Shown: positions 43,950 to 52,792, numbered from the stretch's first letter. The stretch is 64,000 nt of DNA from CAWAHD01 sp963781785 (GCA_963781785.1 CAWAHD010000002.1:4588001-4652000); one strand, 5' to 3'. A program made the numbers and translations. Notes: generated by a model from the sequence alone, not told the origin.

Positions 43950-44594
43950 ATGCCCCGAGCCGCCACGTGTCTTGTTGGGATCTTGTTGCTCGGTTCGGCC
44001 ACCGCGCTGGCCCAGGAGAAGGAAGACATCAAAGAGCTCAAACTGCGCGACTGGCACCCGCGCTCGATGTTGATCACGAAAACGACTGAAGTCACCAGGC
44101 CGGCCTTTCCCGTCATCGACGTGCACAATCATCTCGGCGGCGGCAAGGCGACTCTCACACCTCAGCGCGTCGAACGCTATCTTTCCGAGATGGATGCGGC
44201 CGGGGTTCGCACGGTCGTCAATCTCGACGGCGGGTGGGGCGACCGTCTCAAAGAATCTCTAGAGGCGCTCGACAAGGCCCACCCCGGCCGATTCCTCACG
44301 TATGCCCTCATTGATTTCTCGGGCATCGACGATCCGAGCTGGTCGGATCGGGAGGCAGCGCGGCTGAACGAGAGCTTTGAGGCCGGAGCCAAGGGGTTAA
44401 AATTTCACAAAACGTTTGGGCTAGGCGTTCGCTACAAGGACGGCCGATTCATGCCGGTTGACGACCCCAAGCTCGACCCGATCTGGGAAGTCTGCGCCCG
44501 CCACAAGCGGCCCGTCGAGATCCACACGGGAGATCCCGGCGCCTTCTTCACTCCGCTCGACCGGTTCAATCGAGCGCTGGCACGAATTGAATGA
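43950..44594 (+). CDS. Secreted amidohydrolase-2 family enzyme, N-terminal part
   Basis: From the ATG at 43950 with a signal peptide (ATCLVGILLLGSATALAQ). The metal-dependent TIM-barrel motif is FPVIDVHNHLGGG (first His pair), followed by GAKGLKFHKTFGLGVRYKDG and a His motif in PVEIHTGDPGAFF. After PLDRFN near 44572 one extra base puts the frame into a stop at 44592. The continuation in the +1 frame (RWHELNDHPQWLFYGADFPA) lies in the next entry. Together they make about 370 residues, the normal size. Members hydrolyse or decarboxylate varied substrates; none can be chosen here. Confidence 0.8.
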   Translation: MPRAATCLVGILLLGSATALAQEKEDIKELKLRDWHPRSMLITKTTEVTRPAFPVIDVHNHLGGGKATLTPQRVERYLSEMDAAGVRTVVNLDGGWGDRLKESLEALDKAHPGRFLTYALIDFSGIDDPSWSDREAARLNESFEAGAKGLKFHKTFGLGVRYKDGRFMPVDDPKLDPIWEVCARHKRPVEIHTGDPGAFFTPLDRFNRALARIE

Positions 44595-45069
44595 CCATCC
44601 CCAGTGGCTCTTCTACGGGGCCGATTTTCCGGCTCGGGCGGATTTGCATGCCCAGCGCATGAAGGTGATCGCCCGCCATCCCAATACGACGTTCATCTGC
44701 GCCCACATGGCCAACGACGGCGAAGACCTGGCTGAAGTCGGGCGCTGGCTCGACCAGTACCCCAACATGTACGTCGACATCGACGCGCGTATCTCCGAGC
44801 TGGGCCGCCAGCCCTACTCGGCGCGGCGGTTCTTCTTGAAATACCAGGATCGCATCATGTTCGGCACGGACACCGCGCCGAACCGGCAAGCCTACCGGGT
44901 GTACTACCGATTCCTGGAAACCGACGACGAATACTTTGACCCCTCGGGCGGCCACCATCCGCAGGGCTTCTGGATGATCTACGGTGTGTTTCTGCCCAAA
45001 GACGTCTTGGAGAAGCTGTACTTCAAGAACGCCGAACGGCTGCTATTCGGCTTGAAACCCGCGGCGTGA
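44574..45069 (+). CDS. Secreted amidohydrolase-2 family enzyme, C-terminal part (other frame)
   Basis: Continues the TIM barrel from the previous entry: HPNTTFICAHMANDGEDLAE (metal-binding His region), MYVDIDARISELGRQPYSAR and the terminal metal Asp in RIMFGTDTAPNRQAYRVYYR, ending FLPKDVLEKLYFKNAERLLF. It has no start codon of its own at the correct place (the first ATG in frame is at 44458, upstream of the joining point and out of family). The two parts need only a one-base correction to form a complete enzyme. Confidence 0.78.
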
Positions 45070-45185
45070 CGGCGAGCGCACACGGAGAGTCCGGAATCGG
45101 GACGGAGGTAAGGCGGGATCCTCCTTGCGCCTGGGAAAACGCAGATGTCTGCGCCACGTCGCCCCGTTCGCCTCATTGCACGCGC

Positions 45186-45521
45186 TCACTGCCGTCGCAC
45201 GACCCTCCGGGCGATAGCGGTTTCCAGCCAGGCCGTTCGCTCGGGCTCCGAAGAGGCGAAGGGAGACCATTCCTCGCGGATGAGGCCGACGTCGATCGTG
45301 TCGCGATTCGCTGTGAACAAGGTCATCAAGCTACGCAGGCAGCACGAGTTCTGGCACATCGAGCAGAAAGTCCACATCCTGCGTGAGTCGGGGCCGACCG
45401 CGCATCGATGTCGCCAGCCCACCGATCCGGCGTGGCGGATCGACCGCGCGGCGAACGCGTCGGAGAGCGCCTCCACGGCTCGGACCAAATCATCCGAGAA
45501 CAGCGCGCGGTCAGTATCCAT
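45186..45521 (-). pseudogene. Nucleotidyltransferase (AbiEii-like) remnant
   Basis: It starts at 45521 with MDTDRALFSDDLVRAVEALS and DAFAARSIRHA. A frame break near 45430 moves to IGGLATSMRGRPRLTQDVDF then LLDVPELVLPA, the nucleotidyltransferase GG(L/W)A..... T.DvD.l segment with the metal-binding DVD. A stop or second shift near 45390-45330 leads to SLMTLFTANRDTIDVGLIRE and a stop at 45186. The start overlaps the stop of the upstream gene by 11 bases, so it was translationally coupled. Related proteins act as toxins in AbiE-type systems or as tRNA-modifying transferases; the copy is broken. Confidence 0.55.
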
Positions 45522-45951
45522 GGCGTGCGATGAACTCCCGGATGGCCTGTTGCGCGATGGCTTCCTGTTCTTCGGCGTATTGCTTGGCCCAGGCCGCCTG
45601 GGCGCATTCCGCAGGATCAGAGCCCCGGCGCGCAGCAGGCCCTGGAGCGATCGGAATTGCTCGGCCGGTGTGAGCGCGGAATCGCGCGACTTCCTCAAGG
45701 ATCACTTCCGTCTCACTGGGGAATTTGATGGGAAGGTCCACCGCCAGCTCTTCAATCAGTGCCGCCACAGGAGCATTATAGCCACCTTCAAGCCAGAATC
45801 CCTGAGCCTGGCAAAGTCCGTCGGTGCGCGTTAAGCGGATCGTTCCATCTGAACGCTCCCGTAGAAGGCGTCCCCCGATCCAATCAACGAGTCGCCGGGC
45901 TTTCTCCGCACTTTGATTCCGGTCCTTTTGGCTCGCTCTCTTTCCTGGCAT
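45511..45951 (-). CDS. Small hypothetical protein, partner of nucleotidyltransferase
   Basis: A 146-residue, mostly charged protein (LVDWIGGRLLRERSDGTIRL, APVAALIEELAVDLPIKFPS, AWAKQYAEEQEAIAQQAIRE). No domain recognised. It overlaps the 3' end of the upstream metallopeptidase-like gene and the 5' end of the nucleotidyltransferase remnant, so all three minus-strand genes form one operon. Position next to an AbiEii-like gene would fit an antitoxin role, but nothing in the sequence proves that. Confidence 0.6.
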   Translation of the reverse strand: MPGKRASQKDRNQSAEKARRLVDWIGGRLLRERSDGTIRLTRTDGLCQAQGFWLEGGYNAPVAALIEELAVDLPIKFPSETEVILEEVARFRAHTGRAIPIAPGPAARRGSDPAECAQAAWAKQYAEEQEAIAQQAIREFIARHGY

Positions 45952-46714
45952 CAGTCCGGGCGGGTCCGGGGATTGCGCTCAGCCATGCCCGTAGAAGTTT
46001 GGCCTTGTCGGCGCGACCCGAAGCCTCGGCAGTTTCGGCAGCCTTGCGGGCATCAGCTACGGTCAAAACGCCCTTGATCGTCCTGGCCACGCGGCGGGCG
46101 CGATCGACCTCGCTGGAACCCAGAGATCCCCCACTCGTGCCCATGGCGAGCAAGCTCGTGGCCGGCTCGGCGCGCTGCCGTAGCCCGAACATTCGGCCGT
46201 AGCAATGACCCAGGACTCGCGCGATCGGATCATCGACTCCTCCCGCGACTTGCTTGAGCGCAGCGCCCTCCTGGACGATGGCTGAATCCTCGCCGAGATA
46301 GGCGCCGTTGAACGGCAGCGCATGGAAGAAAAATGCATGAACGCCGTCGAAGAGACGACTTTGCTTGGGCAAAAGCAACTGGAACTCGGATAGACCGATC
46401 TGTCCTTCGTTCAATTGGAGGAGCAATCGAAATCGTTCGGTCTGGGCTGCCGGCTCGTGGACGATTGACTCGACTCCAAAAATGATGCCGGCCATGCCCC
46501 AGATCGCGTTCAGGTTCCGGACCGAGCGCTCGACGTCGGGGTCGCCGAGCTTGCAGTTGGCCAGCTCCAGGTCCGGTGTTCGGAGAACGTGGATCCGCAG
46601 CGGGACGATCAAGAATTGATCGGCGGCCGGCGGCTTCGTCACGGCTTGGGACTCATCGCGGCCAGGATCGACGAATGCCAGGCTCATTGCCAGGACAAAT
46701 GACGTGGCGATCAT
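45884..46714 (-). CDS. Secreted degenerate metallopeptidase-like protein
   Basis: A 276-residue protein from the ATG at 46714 (GGAGTC upstream), giving a signal peptide MIATSFVLAMSLAF. The domain layout follows zinc metallopeptidases found in planctomycetes (LIVPLRIHVLRTP, then VERSVRNLNAIWGMAGIIFG, and SLLAMGTSGGSLGSSEVDRA corresponding to the NLM..g..G..L...E...aR end). The zinc motif HExxH is HCYGR (in RVLGHCYGRMFGLR), so the catalytic Glu and second His are lost. It is probably inactive. The C-terminal tail (TDARKESEPKGPESK) overlaps the next gene's start. Confidence 0.6.
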   Translation of the reverse strand: MIATSFVLAMSLAFVDPGRDESQAVTKPPAADQFLIVPLRIHVLRTPDLELANCKLGDPDVERSVRNLNAIWGMAGIIFGVESIVHEPAAQTERFRLLLQLNEGQIGLSEFQLLLPKQSRLFDGVHAFFFHALPFNGAYLGEDSAIVQEGAALKQVAGGVDDPIARVLGHCYGRMFGLRQRAEPATSLLAMGTSGGSLGSSEVDRARRVARTIKGVLTVADARKAAETAEASGRADKAKLLRAWLSAIPGPARTDARKESEPKGPESKCGESPATR

Positions 46715-46762
46715 CACGGAGACTCCATGAGCCGGGACGCATGTCTCGAAAGAGGCAGCCAA

Positions 46763-47164
46763 ACCTCCTCAACGACGTACATCGGGCTGAATGATAACGG
46801 CAGCGGTCCAGCGCGTGCAACGTTCGCGATTGACCGATCGATTGTAAGAGCCTTTCATCGCTCTCGGGTTGGTTCCTTCGTGAACGTGCCGGCCCGGGTT
46901 CCCATTGTTTGCGGCACGTTCAGTTGCTAGGGTCAAGAGGAGACGCTTGCCGAGCGGGAAGCCCCCTCACCCGGCCTTCGGCCACCCTCTCCCCGACGGG
47001 GCGAGGGAAACCAAAACGCAGGGCATTTCCAATTGTCCCCTCTCCCCCGGAGAGAGGGGCAAGGTGAAGGGTCTGGGTCGCGGCGCTGAGCGAAAAGTCT
47101 CAAGAAAGGGGAAGACTCATCGCATGCTCTTGAATACGCACCTGGCCGCGGCGGGAGAGGTGAA
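46763..47164. other. Intergenic region with palindromic repeat
   Basis: No gene supported. The part at 46961-47075 is a known style of G/C-rich palindromic repeat (next entry). The rest contains nothing recognisable and presumably holds promoters for the divergent genes on either side. Confidence 0.4.
46961..47075. repeat. CCCTCACCC/CCCTCTCCC palindromic repeat
   Basis: It contains CCCCCTCACCCGGCCTTCGG, then CACCCTCTCCCC...GGGCGAGGG, and CCCCTCTCCCCCGGAGAGAG, which can pair internally. Such units are dispersed intergenic repeats in many high-GC bacteria. Non-coding. Confidence 0.55.
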
Positions 47165-48022
47165 ATGAACCAACCGCCGGAAACGGCGTCGGGTCTCAGT
47201 CGATGGAAGAGCGTCGAGCTGCCGATACCGCTGGCACCTCGGCCCGAGATCGGCCACGTCCTCTTTGACTTTGACGGCACGCTGTCCTTGATCCGCCAGG
47301 GATGGCCCGAAGTCATGGTGCCGATGTTCATCGAGGCGCTGCCGCGACGGCCGGATGAAACCGACGACGACGTCCGACGGATGGTCGTCGACGACATCAT
47401 GCGCTTGAACGGCAAGCAAACAATCTACCAGATGATTCAGCTCACCGAGCGGATCCGCGAGCGCGGCGGCGAGCCGCGCGAGCCGCTCTGGTACAAGCAC
47501 GAGTATTTGCGGCGGCTGGAAGAGCACATCGGCGGGCGCACCTCCGGGCTCGCCAGGGGCACCATCCTGCCGGACCAATTGCTCGTTCATGGGGCCAGGC
47601 CGTTCCTCGAGCATTTGAAGCAGCTTGGCTTGCCGGTATATCTGGCCAGCGGCACTGACCTGGTCGCCGTCAAGCGCGAGGCCGAGCTCCTGGACATCAC
47701 GCGGTATTTCGACGGCCACATCTTTGGAGCGCTCGATGACTTTAAGCAGTTCTCCAAGAAGATCGTGATCGATCGCATCCTCGAAGAGCACGCGATCACC
47801 GGTCGCCATTTGCTCTCCTTCGGGGACGGCTACGTCGAGATCGAGAACACCAAGGAGGCTGGCGGCCTGGCCGTGGCCGTGGCCAGCGACGAAGCCCACA
47901 ACGGCTCCGGAAAAGTCGACCAGTGGAAGCGCAACCGCCTGCTCGGCGTCGGCGCCGACGCCGTCATTCCCGACTTCCGCGACGCTATCCCGTTTGTCGA
48001 TTACCTGCTCGGCCGCTCTTAG
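47165..48022 (+). CDS. HAD-superfamily phosphatase
   Basis: A 285-residue hydrolase. Motif I is FDFDGTLS (nucleophile Asp and catalytic Asp); motif II is in LPVYLASGTDL; the motif III Lys is in FSKKIVIDRIL and the motif IV acids in LSFGDGYVEI. The cap region between residues 60 and 140 is helical. GGAGAGGTGAA precedes the ATG. It begins a three-gene operon: the next start is a GTG 56 bases after this stop, and a PfkB kinase follows. A phosphatase plus a sugar kinase resembles the arrangement of nucleotide-heptose pathways, but the substrate is not proven. Confidence 0.83.
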   Translation: MNQPPETASGLSRWKSVELPIPLAPRPEIGHVLFDFDGTLSLIRQGWPEVMVPMFIEALPRRPDETDDDVRRMVVDDIMRLNGKQTIYQMIQLTERIRERGGEPREPLWYKHEYLRRLEEHIGGRTSGLARGTILPDQLLVHGARPFLEHLKQLGLPVYLASGTDLVAVKREAELLDITRYFDGHIFGALDDFKQFSKKIVIDRILEEHAITGRHLLSFGDGYVEIENTKEAGGLAVAVASDEAHNGSGKVDQWKRNRLLGVGADAVIPDFRDAIPFVDYLLGRS

Positions 48023-48078
48023 ATCAGGGAGGTCGAGAGGTATCTCGGCCGCCTGGCCCCGAACCCGAGGAAGGTCAC

Positions 48079-49185
48079 GTGATCCCGCAGCCACTGGACC
48101 TCGGAAAGCTCAAGGTTTACCCCCTCGCCCGGCGCACCAGCCTGACCCGGGCCGATGAGATCCTTGTCGATACCGAGTCCACTCCGCCCCCCTGCTCCGC
48201 GCGGATTGCGGCGCTCGTCGCAGATTGCACGCGGCAGATTCGACTTGCCCGCGAGCGCGGCGCAGCGGTCATGCTGATCTACGGCGCCCACTTGCTGCGC
48301 AACGGCGCCGTGCGCATCCTCGATCGGATGATGGCCGCCGGATGGTTGACACATCTGGCGACCAACGGAGCGGGCACGATCCACGACTGGGAATACGCCT
48401 GGCTCGGTGCATCGACCGAATCCGTCGAGAAAAACGTCGCGACCGGTACATTCGGCACGTGGCACGAGACGGCGACCAATATCCATCTGGCCTTGATGGC
48501 CGGAGCGCTCAATGGACTCGGCTATGGCCGCGCTCTGGGCCGGTTCATTCTGGAAGATGGGGCCACGCTCCCGGCGGCCGGCGAGCTCGCCGGCCTGATC
48601 GCGTCCGATCCGAGGCACCCGCTGGCATCCGCCCGCGCCGACCTGTTGCGGGCGATGGATCAAGAGGGCTGGCCATCGGGCCGCATCACCGTCACACACC
48701 GGTGGAAGCACGCCTCGATCCTGGCCCAGGCCGCTCTCCACGACATCCCGCTGACGGTTCATCCCGGAATCGGCTACGACATCATCGCCAATCATCCGGT
48801 CTTCAGCGGGTCGGTCATCGGCCGCGCGGGCGATTGGGACTTCAAGCTCTTCGGCGGCTCGCTGGCGAGCCTCGAGGGGGGCGTCGTCCTCTCCGTCGGC
48901 TCGGCCATCATGGGTCCCCAGGTTTTCGAGAAAGCCCTGAGCTGCGTCAACAACCTGCGGTTGCAAGACGGACTCGGCGTCATCGGTGGGCACACCATGT
49001 ACGTGGTCGACATTCAAGACGGCGGCAACTGGGACTGGAGCTGCGGCGAGCCGCCCAAGACCAGCCCGGCCTATTACCTGAGGTTCTGCAAGAGCTTCGC
49101 CCGGATGGGCGGAGTCCTGAACTACGTCCAGTGCGATAATCTGCTGTTTGTTCATCATCTCTATCGCCAACTGAGCGGCTCATGA
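48079..49185 (+). CDS. Deoxyhypusine-synthase-like protein of unknown function
   Basis: A 368-residue protein from the GTG at 48079 (GAGGAAGGT upstream). Recognisable blocks are AAVMLIYGAHLLRNGAVRIL, HLATNGAGTIHDWEYAWLGA, GTFGTWHETATNIHLALMAG and GIGYDIIANHPVFSGSVIG, with a Rossmann-like arrangement. The pattern 'YGAHllknG...lid.m..Gw.thla.NGAg.iHDwE' resembles bacterial deoxyhypusine-synthase-like proteins, but the C-terminus differs and I see no clear counterpart of the eIF5A-binding Lys segment. It is encoded between HAD phosphatase and PfkB kinase genes; its stop overlaps the kinase ATG (ATGA). The context points to a metabolic role (sugar phosphate chemistry) rather than translation-factor modification. 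Confidence 0.65.
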   Translation: MIPQPLDLGKLKVYPLARRTSLTRADEILVDTESTPPPCSARIAALVADCTRQIRLARERGAAVMLIYGAHLLRNGAVRILDRMMAAGWLTHLATNGAGTIHDWEYAWLGASTESVEKNVATGTFGTWHETATNIHLALMAGALNGLGYGRALGRFILEDGATLPAAGELAGLIASDPRHPLASARADLLRAMDQEGWPSGRITVTHRWKHASILAQAALHDIPLTVHPGIGYDIIANHPVFSGSVIGRAGDWDFKLFGGSLASLEGGVVLSVGSAIMGPQVFEKALSCVNNLRLQDGLGVIGGHTMYVVDIQDGGNWDWSCGEPPKTSPAYYLRFCKSFARMGGVLNYVQCDNLLFVHHLYRQLSGS

Positions 49186-50201
49186 ACGCCAACCGGTTTA
49201 CCGAGATCACCAACCGCTACGGGCGGCTGCGCGCCGGGATCGTGGGCGATTTTTTCCTCGACCGGTACTTGCACATCGACCCTGCAAAAAACGAGACCTC
49301 GATCGAGACGGGCCTGACGGTTTATAACGTCGTCCAGGTCCGCAGTCAGCCGGGCGCAGCCGGTACGATCCTCAATAACCTGGTCGCTCTGGGGGTCGGT
49401 GAGGTCTTCGCCGTCGGCTTTTGCGGCGACGACGGCGAGGGTTACGAGCTGCGGCAGGCCCTGGCGGCCCAGCCCGGGGTGAACCTGGCACATTTCCTCA
49501 CGACCTCGATGCGTCGGACTCCTGTCTACTGCAAGCCGCTCGTCCTCGAGCCCGGCAAACCGCCGCGCAAGCTGAACCGCTTTGACTCCAAGAACTGGAC
49601 GCCCACGCCGCCAGATCTGAAGCGCGCGCTCGCGGATCGCATCCGGGTGGTCGCCGCGGTTGCAGACATTCTGCTTTTGCTCGACCAGGTCGACTTGCCG
49701 GAAACGGGCGTCGTGACGGATCTCGTGAAAGACGCAGCCCACGCAGCCCAGCAGTCCAGGAGCGACCTGGTGGTGCTGGCTGACAGCCGCCGCGGCCTCC
49801 GCGATTTTCCGCCGGTGGGCTTCAAGATGAATGTCGCCGAGTTCGCACTCTTGATCGATTCGCCGGCCTCGGGGCTCGACGAGGTTCGCCGGCACGCGGC
49901 CGAGCTTTCGGCGCGGAACGGCCAGCCCGTGTTCGTCACGCTGGCCGAGGTAGGCATCGTCGGCGCCGCTCTCGGCGGCGAGCCCGAGCATCTCCCGGCC
50001 CATCCGGTCCGCGGGCCGATCGACATCGTGGGTGCCGGCGACGCCGTCACCGCCAACCTGGCGGTCGCACTCGCCGCCGGGGCCAGCGTCCGCGAGGCGA
50101 TGGAGCTGGCCATGGCGGCCGCCTCCGTCGTGATTCATCAGGTCGGAACGACCGGCACAGCTTCCACGTCGCAGCTCGCCGCGCTCTTGATCCAAAGCTG
50201 A
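49182..50201 (+). CDS. PfkB-family sugar kinase (HldE/RfaE kinase-like)
   Basis: A 339-residue kinase coupled to the previous gene by an ATGA overlap. The N-terminal ribokinase signature is IVGDFFLDRYLHIDPAKNET, then SQPGAAGTILNNLVALGVGE. The C-terminal signature DIVGAGDAVTANLAVALAAG contains GAGD with the catalytic Asp. The start and 'PGAAGTILNNL' region look most like the kinase domain of HldE, which phosphorylates heptose 7-phosphate, but specificity residues cannot be judged by eye. With the HAD phosphatase in the same operon, a kinase-phosphatase pathway on a sugar phosphate is plausible. Confidence 0.82.
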   Translation: MNANRFTEITNRYGRLRAGIVGDFFLDRYLHIDPAKNETSIETGLTVYNVVQVRSQPGAAGTILNNLVALGVGEVFAVGFCGDDGEGYELRQALAAQPGVNLAHFLTTSMRRTPVYCKPLVLEPGKPPRKLNRFDSKNWTPTPPDLKRALADRIRVVAAVADILLLLDQVDLPETGVVTDLVKDAAHAAQQSRSDLVVLADSRRGLRDFPPVGFKMNVAEFALLIDSPASGLDEVRRHAAELSARNGQPVFVTLAEVGIVGAALGGEPEHLPAHPVRGPIDIVGAGDAVTANLAVALAAGASVREAMELAMAAASVVIHQVGTTGTASTSQLAALLIQS

Positions 50202-50489
50202 GCGCGAGCCGAACGAGAACTGATGAAAAGATTCGGAAAATCAAGATATTACTTGAAGCGAGCGTGGCGTGCGCCGTTCTTGCTCGGACGCAGCGACTCG
50301 ACTCGCATCCGACGAAGGATCGTAACGAAAGAGACAGTTACTGGCATTTTATCGTCTGTGACTCTTGCGCGCGTTCTCTTCGCTTGATCACGAATCCTGA
50401 CGCTTTCGGATATGCCGATCACACCGGCGGCGGCTGCCATGAAATTCGCCGGTCGAGGCATGTGCGCTGCCGGAACGGGAGTCTCGAAG
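50202..50489. other. Region before hypothetical gene
   Basis: No gene or structure recognised. An in-frame ATG at 50412 would lengthen the next gene by 26 residues; the later start at 50490 has the better ribosome binding site (GGAG). Confidence 0.35.
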
Positions 50490-51695
50490 ATGAAGCTGGA
50501 CCGGAAGAAGAAAATCAAGAAACGGGAAGAGAGAGCCAAGCGCCACGAGGCGAAACTCAAGGCAGACGTCACACGAATCTTCGAGGCAATGGGTGTTCGC
50601 CTCGATGTCCGACGGCTGCCGGAACCGGCACAATGCATCCTGCTCAAGTGGTGTTTCTCTCAACCCACCGTGAAGGTCGATTTCGAGGACGACTCTGCCG
50701 AACGGGTCGAAGACATTATCTGCGCGGTGCACGAGGCACTCGAGACCACGACGTTCTCGTCGCCGGGCGGTCATGACATCTCGGCTCCGGATTTCTTCCG
50801 ATACTGTGTGTCGCTCTGCGAGGCGACCAGGCTCCTGGTGAAGAGGCAGTGGGGAGGGCGGTTCGCCGCCGAGATCGAGGATCTCAAGACCCGACTTGAC
50901 GATTTCTGTGAACGCATCATCGAGAACGAGATGCACCGTATCCTCCCGGCAATTGACACCGCCCTGTACCCGTTCACCCGGCTCGATTCCGCGATCTACT
51001 GGTACACGCCTGTGTTCCAGCGGAACGGAATCGGCAAGGGACTCATGACCGTCACCGTGCACAAGAAGAAAGCCGAGATGCTCCGGTTTACCACCGAACG
51101 CGGCTCCCGGCCGGCTTACCGCGTCGGTGGCTCGCTTGGTCTGCACGGCCAGTACTGGTCGAAGGTGCCCAGGCGACTCTTCGGAGTCGACTCGGATGGG
51201 TATTTTCCGGTCTACATCCAGGACCACGCAATCCTCCGACTTCATGAACGGCTTCCCATGCCGGGCTGGGAAGGGGAGCTTCACGACTGCATCTGGCTGT
51301 CGTTCATTGATCCCAAGCTGATCGTGAGCCCGAGCGGCGACAAACTCGTCGAGTATCGATTCTCTGACTATAAACTCGGTTACTTCCCCGTCGAGCTCAT
51401 TGACGATAAAGTATTGATCAAGACATTCTTGTTTATTACAATGACCGGCACGCCCGAAGCAAAGCTGCTGTACAAGCATTGCGGTCTGATGCGCAGAGAC
51501 ATCGAGGAGCTCTCATTCGACTCACTTGATACATTTCACAATACCGACGTGCTGGAAGACCAGGAGCTTGGCGCCCTTCTGAGCCGGTGCGGATGCGGTC
51601 ACCTTCTGGATATGATAAACCGCGACGAGCCGATGGAGCTGATCCGGGGTCGCGCCCGCCAGATTCGCCAGTACCTCGGCATGAAGACGATCTGA
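50490..51695 (+). CDS. Hypothetical protein, 401 residues
   Basis: The start is ATG 50490 with GGGAG ten bases upstream. The N-terminus is a strongly basic helix (MKLDRKKKIKKREERAKRHE). The rest has mixed alpha/beta composition with no recognised family: PAQCILLKWCFSQPTVKVDF, GYFPVYIQDHAILRLHERLP, CIWLSFIDPKLIVSPSGDKL, GYFPVELIDDKVLIKTFLFI. Codon use resembles that of a real gene throughout. It stands alone between a kinase operon and a convergent minus-strand epimerase gene. Function unknown. Confidence 0.7.
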   Translation: MKLDRKKKIKKREERAKRHEAKLKADVTRIFEAMGVRLDVRRLPEPAQCILLKWCFSQPTVKVDFEDDSAERVEDIICAVHEALETTTFSSPGGHDISAPDFFRYCVSLCEATRLLVKRQWGGRFAAEIEDLKTRLDDFCERIIENEMHRILPAIDTALYPFTRLDSAIYWYTPVFQRNGIGKGLMTVTVHKKKAEMLRFTTERGSRPAYRVGGSLGLHGQYWSKVPRRLFGVDSDGYFPVYIQDHAILRLHERLPMPGWEGELHDCIWLSFIDPKLIVSPSGDKLVEYRFSDYKLGYFPVELIDDKVLIKTFLFITMTGTPEAKLLYKHCGLMRRDIEELSFDSLDTFHNTDVLEDQELGALLSRCGCGHLLDMINRDEPMELIRGRARQIRQYLGMKTI

Positions 51696-51712
51696 TCGGG
51701 GATTCTTCGATT

Positions 51713-52792
51713 TCACAAGCACCTCGCGACCGTGTCTCTCGCCGGCGGGTGCGTGAGTCCAAAGCAGGCATCAGCCCGGTTGCCGCTGACGTGCAGGCAG
51801 AGAAATCCTCCGGCGGCAAGCTGGGGCGAGACGTCGGGCCACCACAGCCGAGCCAGCGGCCCGAACCAGCCAGCCGCGGGCACAATCAGAGACTCGAGCC
51901 AGTCCGGCAGCGGAACGACCCATCGGGGCTTACCGCAAATCGAGGTCACCAGCCGAGCGAGGTCGCGATAGCTGACGTAGGGCCCTACCACGGCGTAGCG
52001 CTGGCCGGCGCCGCCCGCGATCAAGGCCCGGCGATGCGCCACCGCCAAGAGACCGGCATCGACGATCGGTATCCCGCCTCGAGGGACGAGCGCTACCGGA
52101 GTCCGCGAAAACGCCAGCACGATCTGCGTCGACGTCGGCTTCGGGTCGCGCGAGCCCAGCACCATCCCCGGGCAAAGCGCAATCGTCGTGAATCGAGGGC
52201 CGCTCGCCTCCAGGACGATCCGCTCCGCCAGGCGCTTCGATCGCATATATGACGATTCGACCCGCTCGAGATTCCAGGCCGTGAATTCGTCAGCGGATTG
52301 CTCGCTCGTTCCCGCCGCCAGCGTGTAGAGCGACGAGGTGTACACGAATCGCTCGACCCCGGCTGCCTCCGCTTCGCCCAGGAGGTACTGTGTCAGCTCC
52401 ACGTTGACGGTGTGGCTGGTTCCCCGGCGATCGGGACCGAGCGAAACCCACCCGGCCGAATGAATCACTCCGCGAACGCCAGCCAGTGCTCGGCCTCGAA
52501 AGGAAGCGTCCGAGAGATCTCCGATCAGCCATTCGACCGACGGGTCGCCCTGTTGCACCACGGGTGGGCGACGCGCTACCGCCCGGACACGATGACCTGC
52601 ACCCGCGAGGTTGCGGGCGACGTGTCCACCCACGAATCCCCCGGCACCCGTGACCAGAACCGGCCACTCGGACGGCTCGGGATCACGCCCGTCGCGGAAC
52701 CCGGCCGACGGACTTGCCACACCACAGGCCCGTTCAGCCGTCGGTGCCGTCAGCGCGAGCCCAATCGTGGCAAGGTCGGGTCGGGTTGCCAT
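51713..52792 (-). CDS. NAD-dependent epimerase/dehydratase (extended SDR)
   Basis: A 359-residue protein. The Rossmann glycine motif is VLVTGAGGFVGGHVARNLAG; the acidic binding region is in WLIGDLSDASFRG; the active-site Ser-Tyr-Lys pattern is FVYTSSLYTL with YMRSKRLAE (YxxxK). Later sequence has the substrate-binding SDR segment GMVLGSRDPKPTSTQIVLAF. These enzymes act on nucleotide-sugars, sterols or flavonoid-like substrates. The start at 52792 overlaps the 3' end of the S49 peptidase gene by 43 bases on the same strand, so they form an operon. The first 40 residues before WPVLVTG are low-complexity and a later start is possible. Confidence 0.82.
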   Translation of the reverse strand: MATRPDLATIGLALTAPTAERACGVASPSAGFRDGRDPEPSEWPVLVTGAGGFVGGHVARNLAGAGHRVRAVARRPPVVQQGDPSVEWLIGDLSDASFRGRALAGVRGVIHSAGWVSLGPDRRGTSHTVNVELTQYLLGEAEAAGVERFVYTSSLYTLAAGTSEQSADEFTAWNLERVESSYMRSKRLAERIVLEASGPRFTTIALCPGMVLGSRDPKPTSTQIVLAFSRTPVALVPRGGIPIVDAGLLAVAHRRALIAGGAGQRYAVVGPYVSYRDLARLVTSICGKPRWVVPLPDWLESLIVPAAGWFGPLARLWWPDVSPQLAAGGFLCLHVSGNRADACFGLTHPPARDTVARCL

